Counted from the first letter of the stretch, positions 27,414 to 36,897 are shown. The stretch: 64,000 nt of DNA from JADYZU01 sp964540965 (GCA_964540965.1 CAZIOT010000012.1:1-64000), one strand, 5' to 3'. The notes: a model not told the origin generated them from the letters alone. Made by a program: numbers and translations.

Positions 27414-27758
27414 ATGGCGGCATATCCGGTCAGGTTCGCGGCATTGGCCGCGCTCGTTCTGGTCGCCGCCTGCGACCCGCTGCCGCCCGCGCCGGTCGCC
27501 GGCGCGCCAGAGCGCGGGGTCGCGCTGCTGGCCGCCTCTGGCCTGCCCGAGGACTCGGTCCTTGCCATCACCGAGGTCGGCGACCGCACGATGATCTTCT
27601 TCTCGGTCGCCGCGGCGACCCCGGAACAGGTCGCGGCCGCACCCGCCGGGATCTGCTCCCTGGCCGGGCAATCGGTGGCCTATTCGCAGGTCCGCCCGCC
27701 CGAACACCCCGAGGATCTGCCCGGAATCAACATCCTCGTCATCACCTGCTCTGCCTGA
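27414..27758 (+). CDS. Small lipoprotein between sucD and sucA
   Basis: A 114-residue protein with a lipoprotein signal: hydrophobic segment LAALVLVAAC with the lipobox Cys at residue 20, followed by a Pro-rich linker (DPLPPAPVAGAPERG). The mature part is about 90 residues with two further cysteines and no known domain. GGAGG lies before the ATG. It is sandwiched between sucD (9 nt) and sucA (56 nt), so it is probably expressed with the TCA enzymes even though it should be envelope-located. Confidence 0.7.
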   Translation: MAAYPVRFAALAALVLVAACDPLPPAPVAGAPERGVALLAASGLPEDSVLAITEVGDRTMIFFSVAAATPEQVAAAPAGICSLAGQSVAYSQVRPPEHPEDLPGINILVITCSA

Positions 27759-27814
27759 CGAAACCGATCCCATATGCTGGCGGACGCCCCGCCCATCGCC
27801 GCAAAGGTGACATC

Positions 27815-30778
27815 ATGACCGACCAGTCCCCCACCGACGCCTTCCGCGCCTCGTCCTTCCTGCAAGGGGCCAATGCGGATTATGTCGAACAGCTTCAGGC
27901 CCGCTATGCCGCCGATCCGGCCAGCGTCGATGCAAGCTGGGCCGCGTTCTTTGCCGGGCTGGGCGACAGCGCGCCGGATGCCCGCGCCAGTGCCGCCGGG
28001 CCAAGCTGGGCGCGCACCGACTGGCCGCCGACCCCGTCCGACGATCTGACCGCCGCGATGGACGGGCAATGGCCGGCCGATCCCAAAAAGGCCGGGGAAA
28101 AGATCGTCGCCAAGGCCGCCGAAAAGGGCGTCAGCCTGTCGGAATCGCAGATGCGGCAGGCGGTGCTCGATTCCTTGCGCGCGCTGATGCTGATCCGCGC
28201 CTACCGGATCCGCGGCCATCTCATCGCCGATCTCGATCCGCTGGGGATGCGCGACGAAAAACCCCATCCGGAGCTTGACCCCGCCTCCTACGGCTTTGCC
28301 GAGGCCGACATGGACCGGCCGATCTTCATCGACCATGTGCTGGGGCTTGAGATCGCGTCGATGCGGCAGATCCTTGCCATCGTGCGGCGCACCTATTGCG
28401 GCACTTTCGCGCTGCAATACATGCATATTTCCGACCCCGAACAGGCCGGCTGGCTCAAGGAACGGATCGAGGGTTATGGCAAGGAAATCACCTTTACCCA
28501 GAACGGGCGCAAGGCGATCCTGAACAAGCTGGTCGAGGCCGAGGGCTTCGAAAAGTTCTGCCATGTCAAGTTCATGGGCACCAAACGCTTCGGCCTTGAC
28601 GGGGCCGAGGCGCTGATCCCGGCGATGGAACAGATCGTCAAGCGCGGCGGCGCCCTGGGGGTCGAGGAGATCGTGATCGGCATGCCGCACCGCGGCCGCC
28701 TGAACGTGCTGGCGAATGTGATGGGCAAGACCTATCGCGCCATTTTCCACGAATTCCACGGCGGCAGCTACAAGCCGGACGAGGTCGAAGGCTCGGGCGA
28801 TGTGAAATATCACCTCGGCACCAGTTCCGACCGCGAATTCGACGGCAACAGGGTTCACCTGTCCCTGACCGCGAACCCCAGCCACCTCGAGGCGGTCAAC
28901 CCCGTGGTCCTGGGCAAGGTCCGCGCCAAACAGGACCAGATGCACGACAGCGAACGCACCCGCGTGCTGCCGATCCTGCTGCACGGCGACGCCGCCTTTG
29001 CCGGCCAGGGCGTGGTTGCCGAATGTTTCGGCCTTTCGGGGCTGAAGGGCCACCGCACCGGCGGCACCATGCATATCGTCGTCAACAACCAGATCGGCTT
29101 TACCACCGCGCCCAGCTATTCGCGGTCCTCGCCCTATCCGACCGACATCGCCCTGATGGTCGAGGCGCCGATCTTTCACGTCAACGGCGACGACCCCGAG
29201 GCCGTGGTCCATGCCGCCAAGGTCGCCACCGAATTCCGCCAGAAGTTCCACAAGGACGTGGTGATCGACATCTTCTGCTACCGCCGCTTCGGTCACAACG
29301 AAGGCGACGAGCCGATGTTCACCAATCCGGCGATGTACACCCGGATCAAGAAGCAGAAGACCACGCTGCAGCTTTACACCGAACGGCTGGTCAAGGACGG
29401 TCTCATCCCCGAGGGCGAGATCGAGGACATGAAGGCCGCGTTCCAGGCCCATCTGAACGAGGAATTCGAGGCCGGTAAGGTCTATCGCCCGAACAAGGCC
29501 GACTGGCTGGACGGCCGCTGGAAGAAGATCACCCGCACCGATGCCGAGAATTACCAGTCCGGCGAAACCGGCATCGCGCCCGATACGCTGGCGGAAATCG
29601 GCCGCGCGCTGACCTCGGTTCCCGAACGGTTCGACCTGCACAAGACCATTGCCCGCCAGCTTGAGGCGAAGGCGAAGATGTTCGAGAGCGGCGCCGGTTT
29701 CGACTGGGCCACCGCCGAGGCAATGGCCTTTGGAAGCCTCGAGGTCGAGGGCTTTCCGGTGCGCCTGTCGGGGCAGGATTGCACCCGCGGCACCTTCAGC
29801 CAGCGGCAATCGGCCTTTGTCGACCAGACGACCGAGGAACGCTGGTATCCGCTGAACCACATCCGCGACGGGCAGGCACGCTATGAGGTCATCGATTCGA
29901 TGCTCTCGGAATATGCCGTGCTGGGGTTCGAATACGGCTATTCGATGGCCGAACCGAATGCGCTGGTGGCATGGGAGGCGCAATTCGGCGATTTCGCCAA
30001 TGGCGCCCAGATCATGTTCGACCAGTTCATCAATTCGTCCGAATCGAAATGGCTGCGCATGTCGGGCCTTGTGGTGCTGCTGCCGCACGGGTTCGAAGGT
30101 CAGGGGCCGGAACATTCCAGCGCCCGTCTGGAACGGTTCCTGCAGCTTTCGGCCGAGGACAACTGGATCGTCGCCAATTGCACGACGCCGGCGAACTATT
30201 TCCACATCCTGCGCCGCCAGATCCACCGCGACATCCGCAAGCCGCTGATCCTGATGACGCCGAAATCGCTTTTGCGTCACCCGATGGCGATTTCCGCAGC
30301 GGCGGATTTCGAAACCGGCTCGATCTTCCACCGCGTGCTGTGGGATGATGCGCAAAAGGGCAATTCGACGGCGGTGCTGAAACCCGACGACCAGATCCGC
30401 CGCGTCGTCCTGTGCAGCGGCAAGGTCTATTACGACCTTCTGGCCGAACGCGACCGCCGCGGCATCGACGACATCTATCTGTTGCGGCTGGAACAGATCT
30501 ATCCGGTGCCGGCCAAGTCGCTGATGACCGAACTGGGCCGCTTCAAGGGCGCCGAGGTGATCTGGTGCCAGGAAGAACCGCAGAATCAGGGCGCGTGGTC
30601 CTTCATCGACCCCAATCTCGAGGCGGTGCTGACCCGGCTTGGCGGCGCCACGACGCGGGCGCGCTATGTCGGCCGCGCCGCATCGGCCTCGCCCGCGACC
30701 GGGCAGATGAGCAAGCACAAGGCACAACAGGATGCGCTGGTGGATGAGGCGCTGACGATCAAGGGGAAAGACCAATGA
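27815..30778 (+). CDS. sucA: 2-Oxoglutarate dehydrogenase E1 component
   Basis: A 987-residue thiamine-diphosphate enzyme. The N-terminus SSFLQGANADYVEQLQARY is the E2-interacting segment of OGDH E1. Key parts follow: HKKAIGMPHRGRLNVLAN-type sequence as EIVIGMPHRGRLNVLANVMG near 285, GDAAFAGQGVVAE near 395 for ThDP/Mg, and the C-terminal transketolase half with GFEYGYSMAEPNALVAWEAQFGDF near 705. It decarboxylates 2-oxoglutarate and transfers succinyl to SucB. The start is at MTDQSPTDAFRA; the frame is open further upstream but noncoding there. The stop overlaps sucB by 4 nt. Confidence 0.97.
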   Translation: MTDQSPTDAFRASSFLQGANADYVEQLQARYAADPASVDASWAAFFAGLGDSAPDARASAAGPSWARTDWPPTPSDDLTAAMDGQWPADPKKAGEKIVAKAAEKGVSLSESQMRQAVLDSLRALMLIRAYRIRGHLIADLDPLGMRDEKPHPELDPASYGFAEADMDRPIFIDHVLGLEIASMRQILAIVRRTYCGTFALQYMHISDPEQAGWLKERIEGYGKEITFTQNGRKAILNKLVEAEGFEKFCHVKFMGTKRFGLDGAEALIPAMEQIVKRGGALGVEEIVIGMPHRGRLNVLANVMGKTYRAIFHEFHGGSYKPDEVEGSGDVKYHLGTSSDREFDGNRVHLSLTANPSHLEAVNPVVLGKVRAKQDQMHDSERTRVLPILLHGDAAFAGQGVVAECFGLSGLKGHRTGGTMHIVVNNQIGFTTAPSYSRSSPYPTDIALMVEAPIFHVNGDDPEAVVHAAKVATEFRQKFHKDVVIDIFCYRRFGHNEGDEPMFTNPAMYTRIKKQKTTLQLYTERLVKDGLIPEGEIEDMKAAFQAHLNEEFEAGKVYRPNKADWLDGRWKKITRTDAENYQSGETGIAPDTLAEIGRALTSVPERFDLHKTIARQLEAKAKMFESGAGFDWATAEAMAFGSLEVEGFPVRLSGQDCTRGTFSQRQSAFVDQTTEERWYPLNHIRDGQARYEVIDSMLSEYAVLGFEYGYSMAEPNALVAWEAQFGDFANGAQIMFDQFINSSESKWLRMSGLVVLLPHGFEGQGPEHSSARLERFLQLSAEDNWIVANCTTPANYFHILRRQIHRDIRKPLILMTPKSLLRHPMAISAAADFETGSIFHRVLWDDAQKGNSTAVLKPDDQIRRVVLCSGKVYYDLLAERDRRGIDDIYLLRLEQIYPVPAKSLMTELGRFKGAEVIWCQEEPQNQGAWSFIDPNLEAVLTRLGGATTRARYVGRAASASPATGQMSKHKAQQDALVDEALTIKGKDQ

Positions 30779-32022
30779 CGACCGAAGTCCGCGTGCCCAC
30801 CCTGGGCGAAAGCGTCACCGAGGCCACCGTCGCCACCTGGTTCAAGAAACCGGGCGATGCCGTCCGCGCCGATGAAATGCTGTGCGAACTGGAAACCGAC
30901 AAGGTGACGGTCGAGGTTCCGGCCCCGGTCGCCGGGGTTCTGGCCGAAATCGTCGCGCCCGAGGGCTCGACGGTCGGGGTGAACGCGCTTCTTGCCTCGA
31001 TCAGCGAAGGCGCGGCCGCCCCCGCCCCGGCGACCGAGGCCGCCAAGGCCGATCCCCGCCTCGAAAAGGCCGAGGCCGTGGGGTCGCCCGGTGCCGGCCC
31101 CGAACAGGTCACGCCGCGCGGCGATGTGGAAAACGCGCCTTCCGCCAACAAGTTGATGGCCGACCGCGGCATCGACCCGTCCACCGTCGCCGGAACCGGC
31201 AAGGACGGCCGCATCATGAAAGAGGACGTGCTCAAGGCGCCGGCGCCGGCGCCCGCCCCTGCCCCCGCGCCGGCCCCCGCCGCCGCCCCGGTGCCCCGCG
31301 CGCCGGTCCCCGCCGCCGATGCCGCGCGCGAGGAACGGGTCAAGATGACCCGCCTGCGCCAGACCATCGCCCGCCGCCTGAAAGAGGCGCAGAACACCGC
31401 CGCCATGCTGACGACCTATAACGAGGTCGACATGTCCGCGGTGATGGGCCTGCGCAGCGACTACAAGGACGCCTTCGAGAAGAAGCACAAGGTCAAGCTT
31501 GGCTTCATGTCCTTCTTCGTCAAGGCCTGCGTCCACGCCCTCAAGGAAGTGCCCGAGGTCAATGCCGAGATCGACGGCGATACCATCATCTACAAGAACT
31601 ATGTCCATATGGGCGTGGCGGTCGGCACCCCGACCGGGCTTGTCGTGCCGGTGGTCCGCGACGCCGATCAAAAGGGTTTCGCCCAGATCGAAAAGGAAAT
31701 CGCCGACCTTGGCCTCAAGGCGCGCGATGGCAAGCTGTCGATGGCCGACATGCAGGGCGGTTCGTTCACCATCTCGAACGGCGGCGTCTATGGCTCGCTC
31801 ATGTCCTCGCCGATCCTGAACCCGCCGCAATCGGGCATCCTCGGCATGCACAAGATCCAGGACCGCCCGGTCGTGGTCGGCGGCCAGATCGTCATCCGCC
31901 CGATGATGTATCTCGCGCTCAGCTACGATCACCGCGTCGTCGACGGCAAAGGCGCGGTGACCTTCCTTGTCCGCGTGAAAGAGGCGCTCGAGGATCCGCG
32001 CCGGCTGTTGATGGATCTGTAG
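30775..32022 (+). CDS. sucB: 2-Oxoglutarate dehydrogenase E2, dihydrolipoyl succinyltransferase
   Basis: A 415-residue E2. The lipoyl domain (residues 1-76) has the modified Lys in ELETDKVTVEVPAP. A long Ala/Pro linker follows, then the E3-binding domain (SANKLMADRGIDPSTVAGTG, near 120-140), a second Ala-Pro linker of almost pure AP repeats (about 155-180), and the catalytic domain ending LSYDHRVVDGKGAVTFL with the active His and Asp. It forms the OGDH core. The ATG overlaps the sucA stop (ATGA). Confidence 0.97.
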   Translation: MTTEVRVPTLGESVTEATVATWFKKPGDAVRADEMLCELETDKVTVEVPAPVAGVLAEIVAPEGSTVGVNALLASISEGAAAPAPATEAAKADPRLEKAEAVGSPGAGPEQVTPRGDVENAPSANKLMADRGIDPSTVAGTGKDGRIMKEDVLKAPAPAPAPAPAPAPAAAPVPRAPVPAADAAREERVKMTRLRQTIARRLKEAQNTAAMLTTYNEVDMSAVMGLRSDYKDAFEKKHKVKLGFMSFFVKACVHALKEVPEVNAEIDGDTIIYKNYVHMGVAVGTPTGLVVPVVRDADQKGFAQIEKEIADLGLKARDGKLSMADMQGGSFTISNGGVYGSLMSSPILNPPQSGILGMHKIQDRPVVVGGQIVIRPMMYLALSYDHRVVDGKGAVTFLVRVKEALEDPRRLLMDL

Positions 32023-32031
32023 GAGTAACGG

Positions 32032-32058
32032 GGATGCCGGCGGTCGGGGCCGGCATCC
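32032..32058 (+). terminator. Hairpin after sucB
   Basis: A perfect 10-bp stem (GGATGCCGGC / GCCGGCATCC) with a 7-nt loop starts 9 nt after the sucB stop. There is no T-tract. It could partly terminate or protect the sucCDAB message before the small downstream genes and lpd. Confidence 0.5.
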
Positions 32059-32129
32059 GGATTGTCATCCACCGCGGCTTGCGTCCCTTCCGACAGGGCC
32101 GGGCCAACTGAACAAGAGGCAAACCGGAC

Positions 32130-32366
32130 ATGCAACTTCTCTGCACCTTCACCGCCGGCCCCGGCTGGCAGGCAGATTACGATGCCGCCGCCGAGACGCG
32201 GCAGCAGGCCGGTTTGACCCAGCTTCAGCTTTGGCACGACGCCGATGATCCTGGCCGGGTGCTCGCGCTCTATCAGGTCAACGACCGGGCGCGGGCGGCG
32301 GCATGGGTCACGCGCGCGCGCAGCCTTGACGGGCTGGCCGAGGCGCGCTTTCTGACCCTCGCCTGA
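32130..32366 (+). CDS. Small hypothetical protein between sucB and lpd
   Basis: A 78-residue soluble protein, MQLLCTFTAGPGWQADYDAA onward, with a strand-helix-strand rhythm (LTQLQLWHDADDPGRVLALYQV, DRARAAAWVTRARSL). The pattern and size are like small ferredoxin-like or ABM-type folds, but no motif proves this. It is preceded by the sucB hairpin and followed by a MAPEG gene 26 nt downstream on the same strand, within the suc/lpd cluster. Confidence 0.6.
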   Translation: MQLLCTFTAGPGWQADYDAAAETRQQAGLTQLQLWHDADDPGRVLALYQVNDRARAAAWVTRARSLDGLAEARFLTLA

Positions 32367-32392
32367 CCTCGCGCGCCGAAAGGATCCCACCC

Positions 32393-32785
32393 ATGGCCAC
32401 CGAACTTCTTGTCCTGACCCTTGCCGCGCTCTTGCAGGCGGTGCAGCTGATGATCGCCGCCTCGCTGAAGAACGGCCAGCTTGGCCCCAATTTCAACATG
32501 AGCCCGCGCGACGAGGCGTCGCCGCCGCTGACCGGCACCGCCGGCCGTGCCGACCGCGCGCTCAAGAACCATTACGAAAGCCTGCCGCTGTTTGCCGTTG
32601 CGGTGCTGGTCCTGGTGCTGGCCGACAAGACCTCGGGCCTCAGCGCCGGGCTGGCCTGGGTCTATCTCGCCGCGCGCACCCTTTATGTGCCGGCCTATCT
32701 TCTGGGCTGGTCGCCGTGGCGGTCGCTGATCTGGTTCGCGGCCTTCCTGTCCACGCTTGCCCTGCTCATCATGGCGCTGTTCTGA
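32393..32785 (+). CDS. MAPEG family membrane protein
   Basis: A 130-residue integral membrane protein with four helices. It has the MAPEG features: a polar loop with GTAGRADRALKNHYESLPLF (the RAxRAxxNxxE-type motif, residues 48-67) between helices one and two, and AARTLYVPAYLLGWSPWRSL near 88-107. Family members include glutathione-dependent enzymes of eicosanoid metabolism; bacterial members are mostly uncharacterised. It lies in the suc cluster directly before lpd. Confidence 0.87.
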   Translation: MATELLVLTLAALLQAVQLMIAASLKNGQLGPNFNMSPRDEASPPLTGTAGRADRALKNHYESLPLFAVAVLVLVLADKTSGLSAGLAWVYLAARTLYVPAYLLGWSPWRSLIWFAAFLSTLALLIMALF

Positions 32786-32826
32786 CGGCAGCCTTCGCCC
32801 ACATCTATCGCGGGGATAGCGACTCC

Positions 32827-32841
32827 GGGGGCAACGCCCCC
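32827..32841. repeat. GGGGGC/GCCCCC hairpin upstream of lpd
   Basis: A 6-bp perfect stem with an AAC loop in the 81-nt gap between the MAPEG and lpd genes, followed by CTCCCCGGACC. It resembles the GC-rich half of the intergenic repeat near 13971 and 46026 but lacks the ATATTT box. It may be a decayed copy. Confidence 0.35.
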
Positions 32842-32866
32842 TCCCCGGACCACATCGGAGACGACC

Positions 32867-34255
32867 ATGGCAGAATTCGACCTCATCGTGATCGGCGCCG
32901 GCCCCGGCGGCTATGTCTGCGCCATCCGCGCCGCGCAACTGGGCCTCAAGGTCGCGGTGGCCGAGGGGCGCGACACGCTGGGCGGCACCTGCCTGAACGT
33001 CGGCTGCATCCCGTCCAAGGCCCTGCTGCACGCCACCCACGAACTGCACGAGGCCGAGCACAATTTCGCGAAGATGGGTCTCAAGGTCGGCAAGCCGCAG
33101 GTCGATTGGGCACGGTTGCAGGCCTACAAGGCCGATGTCATCGGCCAGAACACCGGCGGCATCGAATTCCTGTTCAAGAAGAACAAGATCACCTGGCTCA
33201 AGGGCTGGGCGGCCATCCCCGCCGCGGGTCAGGTCAAGATCGGCGAAGAAACCCATTCGGCCAAGGCCATCGTCATCGCCTCGGGGTCGGAGCCGGCGGC
33301 GCTGCCGGGGATCGCCGTCGATGAAAAGACCGTGGTGACCTCGACCGGCGCGCTGTCGCTTGACGGCATTCCCGAAACCCTTGCCGTGATCGGCGCCGGG
33401 GTGATCGGACTTGAACTTGGTTCCGTGTATGCGCGGCTGGGGACCAAGGTAACCGTGGTCGAATACCTTGATGCGATCACGCCGGGGATGGATGCCGAGG
33501 TTGCCCGCAACTTCCAGAAGATCCTTGGCCGGCAGGGCATCGACTTTGTCCTGGGCGCCGCGGTGCAAGGCGTCAGCGTCGAGGGCGGCAAGGCCACGCT
33601 GACCTATCGCCTGCGCAAGGGCGACGAGGAAAAGACCCTGACCGCCGACCGCGTGCTGGTCGCCACCGGCCGCAAGCCCTTTACCGCCGGCCTTGGCCTT
33701 GATGCGCTGGGGGTCACGCTGACCCCGCGCGGCCAGATCGAGACGGATGCCCGCTACCAGACCAATATCCCCGGCCTTTACGCCATCGGCGACGTGATCG
33801 CCGGCCCGATGCTGGCCCACAAGGCCGAGGACGAGGGCATCGCCGTGGCGGAAATCCTTGCCGGCCAGCATGGCCATGTGAGTTACGACGTCATCCCCGG
33901 CGTCATCTACACTTGGCCCGAGGTGGCGACAGTCGGCAAGACCGAGGACCAGCTCAAGGCCGAGGGCCGGGCCTACAAGGCCGGCAAGTTCAGCTTCATG
34001 GGCAATGCCCGCGCCAAGGCGGTCTTTGCCGGCGACGGCTTTGTGAAACTGCTCGCCGACAAGGAAACCGACCGGATCCTCGGCTGCCACATCATCGGGC
34101 CGGGCGCCGGCGACCTGATCCATGAAATCTGCGTGGCAATGGAATTCGGCGCCGCGGCCGAGGATGTCGCCCGCACCTGCCACGCCCACCCGACCTGGTC
34201 CGAGGCGGTGCGCGAGGCGGCGCTGGCCTGCGGCAGCGGCGCAATCCACGCCTGA
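32867..34255 (+). CDS. lpd: Dihydrolipoyl dehydrogenase (E3)
   Basis: A 462-residue FAD flavoprotein disulfide reductase. FAD motif GAGPGGYVCAIRAAQLG is at 9-25, the redox disulfide in GGTCLNVGCIPSKALLH near 41-57, the NAD motif GAGVIGLELGSVYARLG near 180, and the C-terminal His-Glu pair in CHAHPTWSEAVREAAL near 439. It reoxidises the lipoyl groups of SucB and closes the OGDH operon. A bidirectional terminator follows. Confidence 0.96.
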   Translation: MAEFDLIVIGAGPGGYVCAIRAAQLGLKVAVAEGRDTLGGTCLNVGCIPSKALLHATHELHEAEHNFAKMGLKVGKPQVDWARLQAYKADVIGQNTGGIEFLFKKNKITWLKGWAAIPAAGQVKIGEETHSAKAIVIASGSEPAALPGIAVDEKTVVTSTGALSLDGIPETLAVIGAGVIGLELGSVYARLGTKVTVVEYLDAITPGMDAEVARNFQKILGRQGIDFVLGAAVQGVSVEGGKATLTYRLRKGDEEKTLTADRVLVATGRKPFTAGLGLDALGVTLTPRGQIETDARYQTNIPGLYAIGDVIAGPMLAHKAEDEGIAVAEILAGQHGHVSYDVIPGVIYTWPEVATVGKTEDQLKAEGRAYKAGKFSFMGNARAKAVFAGDGFVKLLADKETDRILGCHIIGPGAGDLIHEICVAMEFGAAAEDVARTCHAHPTWSEAVREAALACGSGAIHA

Positions 34256-34262
34256 ATTGGCT

Positions 34263-34290
34263 CCGTCGCCGGCCTTAGGGCCGGCGACGG
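34263..34290. terminator. Bidirectional terminator between lpd and MFS gene
   Basis: A perfect 12-bp stem (CCGTCGCCGGCC / GGCCGGCGACGG) with a 4-nt loop TTAG. The MFS stop codon lies at the loop, so the hairpin folds from both transcripts of the converging genes. Confidence 0.7.
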
Positions 34291-35471
34291 TCCAGCGCGA
34301 TGACGCCGCCGACTGCGGCCACGGTCAGCGCCGCGCCCAGCACCCCGGCCAGCGGATAGCCACCCAGCGCCGAGCCGATCCAGAACGATCCTGCCGAAAC
34401 GCTGTCCTGCCCGATCCGTTGCAGCGCCAGAAGCGAGGCGCCGGCCCCGGCCCGCGCGCCGAGCAGATCGGCCAGATAGGTGATGGCCAGCGTATAGATC
34501 AGCGCGCCCCCGGCCCCCGCCGGCACAATCAGCAGCCACAGCAGCGGCGAGCCGGCCCAGACCGGCACCAGCGCCAGAAACACGGCATACATGACGGTAC
34601 CGGTGGCGATCAGCGTCAGGCGCGAGGCGAAGCGGGTCAGCGTCCCGACCATGAGCGTGACCACGACCTCGACCGCGACGAAGGCCGCGAAGAACAGCCC
34701 GACCTCGCCCGTCGGGCGGCCGGCGCCGGCCATGGCAAGTCCGACAAGGATGCCGGCCAGCGCCCCGCCGGCCTGCAGCGCGCCGAACAGTTGCACCCGC
34801 AGGAACACTGGCGGCGCCAGCATCTCGCCCAGCGCGGCGCGGAACCCAAGGCCGGACTTGACCTCGACCCAGGGCGCGGTCGCGTCGGGCGGCCAGTTGC
34901 GCAGGATCAAGACCAGTTGCAGGACGGAAAAGCCGGCAAGGCCAAGATAGATATGCACCAGCGACAGGCCATGGTCGGCGGCGATGCCCCAAAGCGGCAA
35001 CAGCACGACAAAGGGCACCGCCATCGCCGCGCGGACAATGGCCAGCACGCCGGGCCGGTCCTGCAGCGGCAGGGACTGGCTCGCCAGCCGGGCCAGCGCA
35101 AGGATCTGGCCGAAAACCGTGCCCCCCAGCGGGATCAGGGCGACATGCGCCACGACAAAGCTCGTCTTCGACGGCAGCAGCCAGACCAGCAAGGCGGCAA
35201 CCAGATTGGCCAGTGTGGCGACGATGGCCATGCGCCGCCGGCTTGGCCGCTGGTCGGTCAGGATGCCGACGCCGATGGCGGTCAGCACCGCAACGACCAG
35301 GGCGCCGATCAGCACCGCGGCATAGGCGCCGTTCGACATCTGGAATTCGCGCACCGCGATCAGCGACTGATAGGGACCGATCGAGGCGGCAAAGCAGCCG
35401 AACATCAGCGAGGCGATGGCGGAAAGGCGCAATACGGGGTCACGCAGGATCAGGTCGAAATGGGCCAGCAT
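34275..35471 (-). CDS. MFS transporter
   Basis: A 398-residue protein with about 12 hydrophobic helices in two halves. The loop after helix two carries an MFS-like basic turn (GILTDQRPSRRRMAIVA near 69-85). Substrate is unknown; similarity in style is to sugar-efflux or drug-efflux members. The start lies 1 nt downstream of the stop of the FAD oxidoreductase gene on the same strand, so the two are an operon, and it might export or import a hydroxy or oxo acid. That role is inference. Confidence 0.82.
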   Translation of the reverse strand: MLAHFDLILRDPVLRLSAIASLMFGCFAASIGPYQSLIAVREFQMSNGAYAAVLIGALVVAVLTAIGVGILTDQRPSRRRMAIVATLANLVAALLVWLLPSKTSFVVAHVALIPLGGTVFGQILALARLASQSLPLQDRPGVLAIVRAAMAVPFVVLLPLWGIAADHGLSLVHIYLGLAGFSVLQLVLILRNWPPDATAPWVEVKSGLGFRAALGEMLAPPVFLRVQLFGALQAGGALAGILVGLAMAGAGRPTGEVGLFFAAFVAVEVVVTLMVGTLTRFASRLTLIATGTVMYAVFLALVPVWAGSPLLWLLIVPAGAGGALIYTLAITYLADLLGARAGAGASLLALQRIGQDSVSAGSFWIGSALGGYPLAGVLGAALTVAAVGGVIALDRRRP

Positions 35472-35472
35472 C

Positions 35473-36897
35473 TCAGTCCTGCCCGTCCGCGGCCGGAATC
35501 ACCTTGCCCGGGTTGAGGATGCCTTTGGGATCAAGCGCGGCCTTGATCGCCCGCATCACGTCCAGCGCCACGGGATCCTTGCGCCGGCGCATGGTGGCAA
35601 GTTTCTCCTTGCCGATGCCGTGTTCGGCGGAAAACGATCCGCCCAGGCCCTGCACCACATCCTCGACCGTTTCGCGGATGCGGTCAGAGAGCGCCGGATC
35701 GTCGCGGGTCGGCATCACCACATGGTGGATGTTGCCGTCGCCCAGATGCGCGACCGTCAGTTCGGTGGCGCCGGGGTCATAGGCACGGATTCGCGGCAGG
35801 GTCAGGTCGATGAAATCGGCCACCCGGTCCAGCGGCAGGCAGACGTCGCTTTCCACCTGCGGCAGCCAGTAGCGGTGGATGTCGGCCGCGGCCTCGCGCA
35901 TTGCCCAGAGGCCGCGGCGCTGCGCCTCGGTCCGGGCCACCACGGCGTCCAGAACCGCCCCCTCCTCCATCATCGCGGCAAGCGTCAGTTCCAGCGCGGC
36001 GACGACCGGCACCGTGCCATCCGGCAGGGGGTGCGCATCGCGGGGGGCGGTGGCGCCGATCTCGATCAGGATCACATGGTCGAAAGGGGTGGCAAAGGGC
36101 GGCCGGGCGCCGGGAATTTCGCTCAGATAGCCGTCGACATAGTTGCGCGGCATGTATTCAAAGGCCTCGACCGCGCCGCCGGTCTCTTCCTGCATCCGGT
36201 TGAGCAGGGTCAGCGCCTGACGCAGGCCGGGCACGGCGAACAGCGCGGTGGCATAGGCGCGCGGCATCGGCTTCAGCTTCAGCACCGCGGCGGTGATGAT
36301 GCCCAGCTGCCCCTCGGCGCCGATCATCAGCTGGCGCAGGTTCAGGCCGGAATTGTCCTTGTGCAGTTCGGACATGAGATCCATCACGCGCCCGTCGGCC
36401 AATACCACCTCAAGCCCGAGGCACAGCTCGCGCGTGTTGCCGTGGCGCAGGACGTTTGATCCGCCGGCATTGGTGGACAGCGCGCCGCCGATCATCGCCG
36501 AACCGCGGGCGCCGAAGAACAGCGGGAAGATCAGGCCATGTTCCGCCGCCGCCTCGTGGATGCGGGCGATGACCACGCCGGCCTCGACCACCGCGATGCG
36601 GCCGGCGGGGTCGATGCGGCGGATGCGGTTCAGCCGGTCGAGCGACAGCATCAGCTGCCCCGGCGCATGGGCGCCCCCGGTCAACCCGGTCAGGCCCGAG
36701 ACCGGCACCACCGCGGTTCCCGTCTCATGCGCCAGGCGCATCACCGCCGCGACCTGCGCGGTATCGGCGGGCCGCACCACCGCCAGCGGCTGGCCGGAAT
36801 ACATGCCGGTCCAGTCGCGCGACCAGCGGTCGGTATCGGGGCCGGTCAGCACATGGTCAGGGCCGCAGATCGCGGCAAGTCGGTCGAGCAAGGTCAT
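35473..36897 (-). CDS. FAD-binding oxidoreductase (D-2-hydroxyglutarate/D-lactate dehydrogenase type)
   Basis: A 474-residue protein with FAD_binding_4 and FAD-oxidase_C domains. PVSGLTGLTGGA near 64-75 binds the FAD pyrophosphate, GGALSTNAGGSNVLRHGNTR near 137-156 and GAEGQLGIITAAVLKLKP near 193-210 complete the FAD site. The C-terminal domain has HLGDGNIHH near 375 (metal or substrate His) and SAEHGIGKEKLATM near 420. Expected reaction is oxidation of a D-2-hydroxy acid. Location beside 2-oxoglutarate dehydrogenase makes D-2-hydroxyglutarate an attractive but unproven substrate. Operon with the MFS gene. Confidence 0.87.
   Translation of the reverse strand: MTLLDRLAAICGPDHVLTGPDTDRWSRDWTGMYSGQPLAVVRPADTAQVAAVMRLAHETGTAVVPVSGLTGLTGGAHAPGQLMLSLDRLNRIRRIDPAGRIAVVEAGVVIARIHEAAAEHGLIFPLFFGARGSAMIGGALSTNAGGSNVLRHGNTRELCLGLEVVLADGRVMDLMSELHKDNSGLNLRQLMIGAEGQLGIITAAVLKLKPMPRAYATALFAVPGLRQALTLLNRMQEETGGAVEAFEYMPRNYVDGYLSEIPGARPPFATPFDHVILIEIGATAPRDAHPLPDGTVPVVAALELTLAAMMEEGAVLDAVVARTEAQRRGLWAMREAAADIHRYWLPQVESDVCLPLDRVADFIDLTLPRIRAYDPGATELTVAHLGDGNIHHVVMPTRDDPALSDRIRETVEDVVQGLGGSFSAEHGIGKEKLATMRRRKDPVALDVMRAIKAALDPKGILNPGKVIPAADGQD

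Noticed and set aside
27680..30775. 1031-codon minus-strand open frame opposite sucA
   Set aside because: Antisense to a complete OGDH E1 gene; composition is typical of codon-mirror shadow frames.
31225..31320. Ala-Pro repeat tract as a tandem DNA repeat of interest
   Set aside because: It is the normal flexible linker of the sucB E2 protein.
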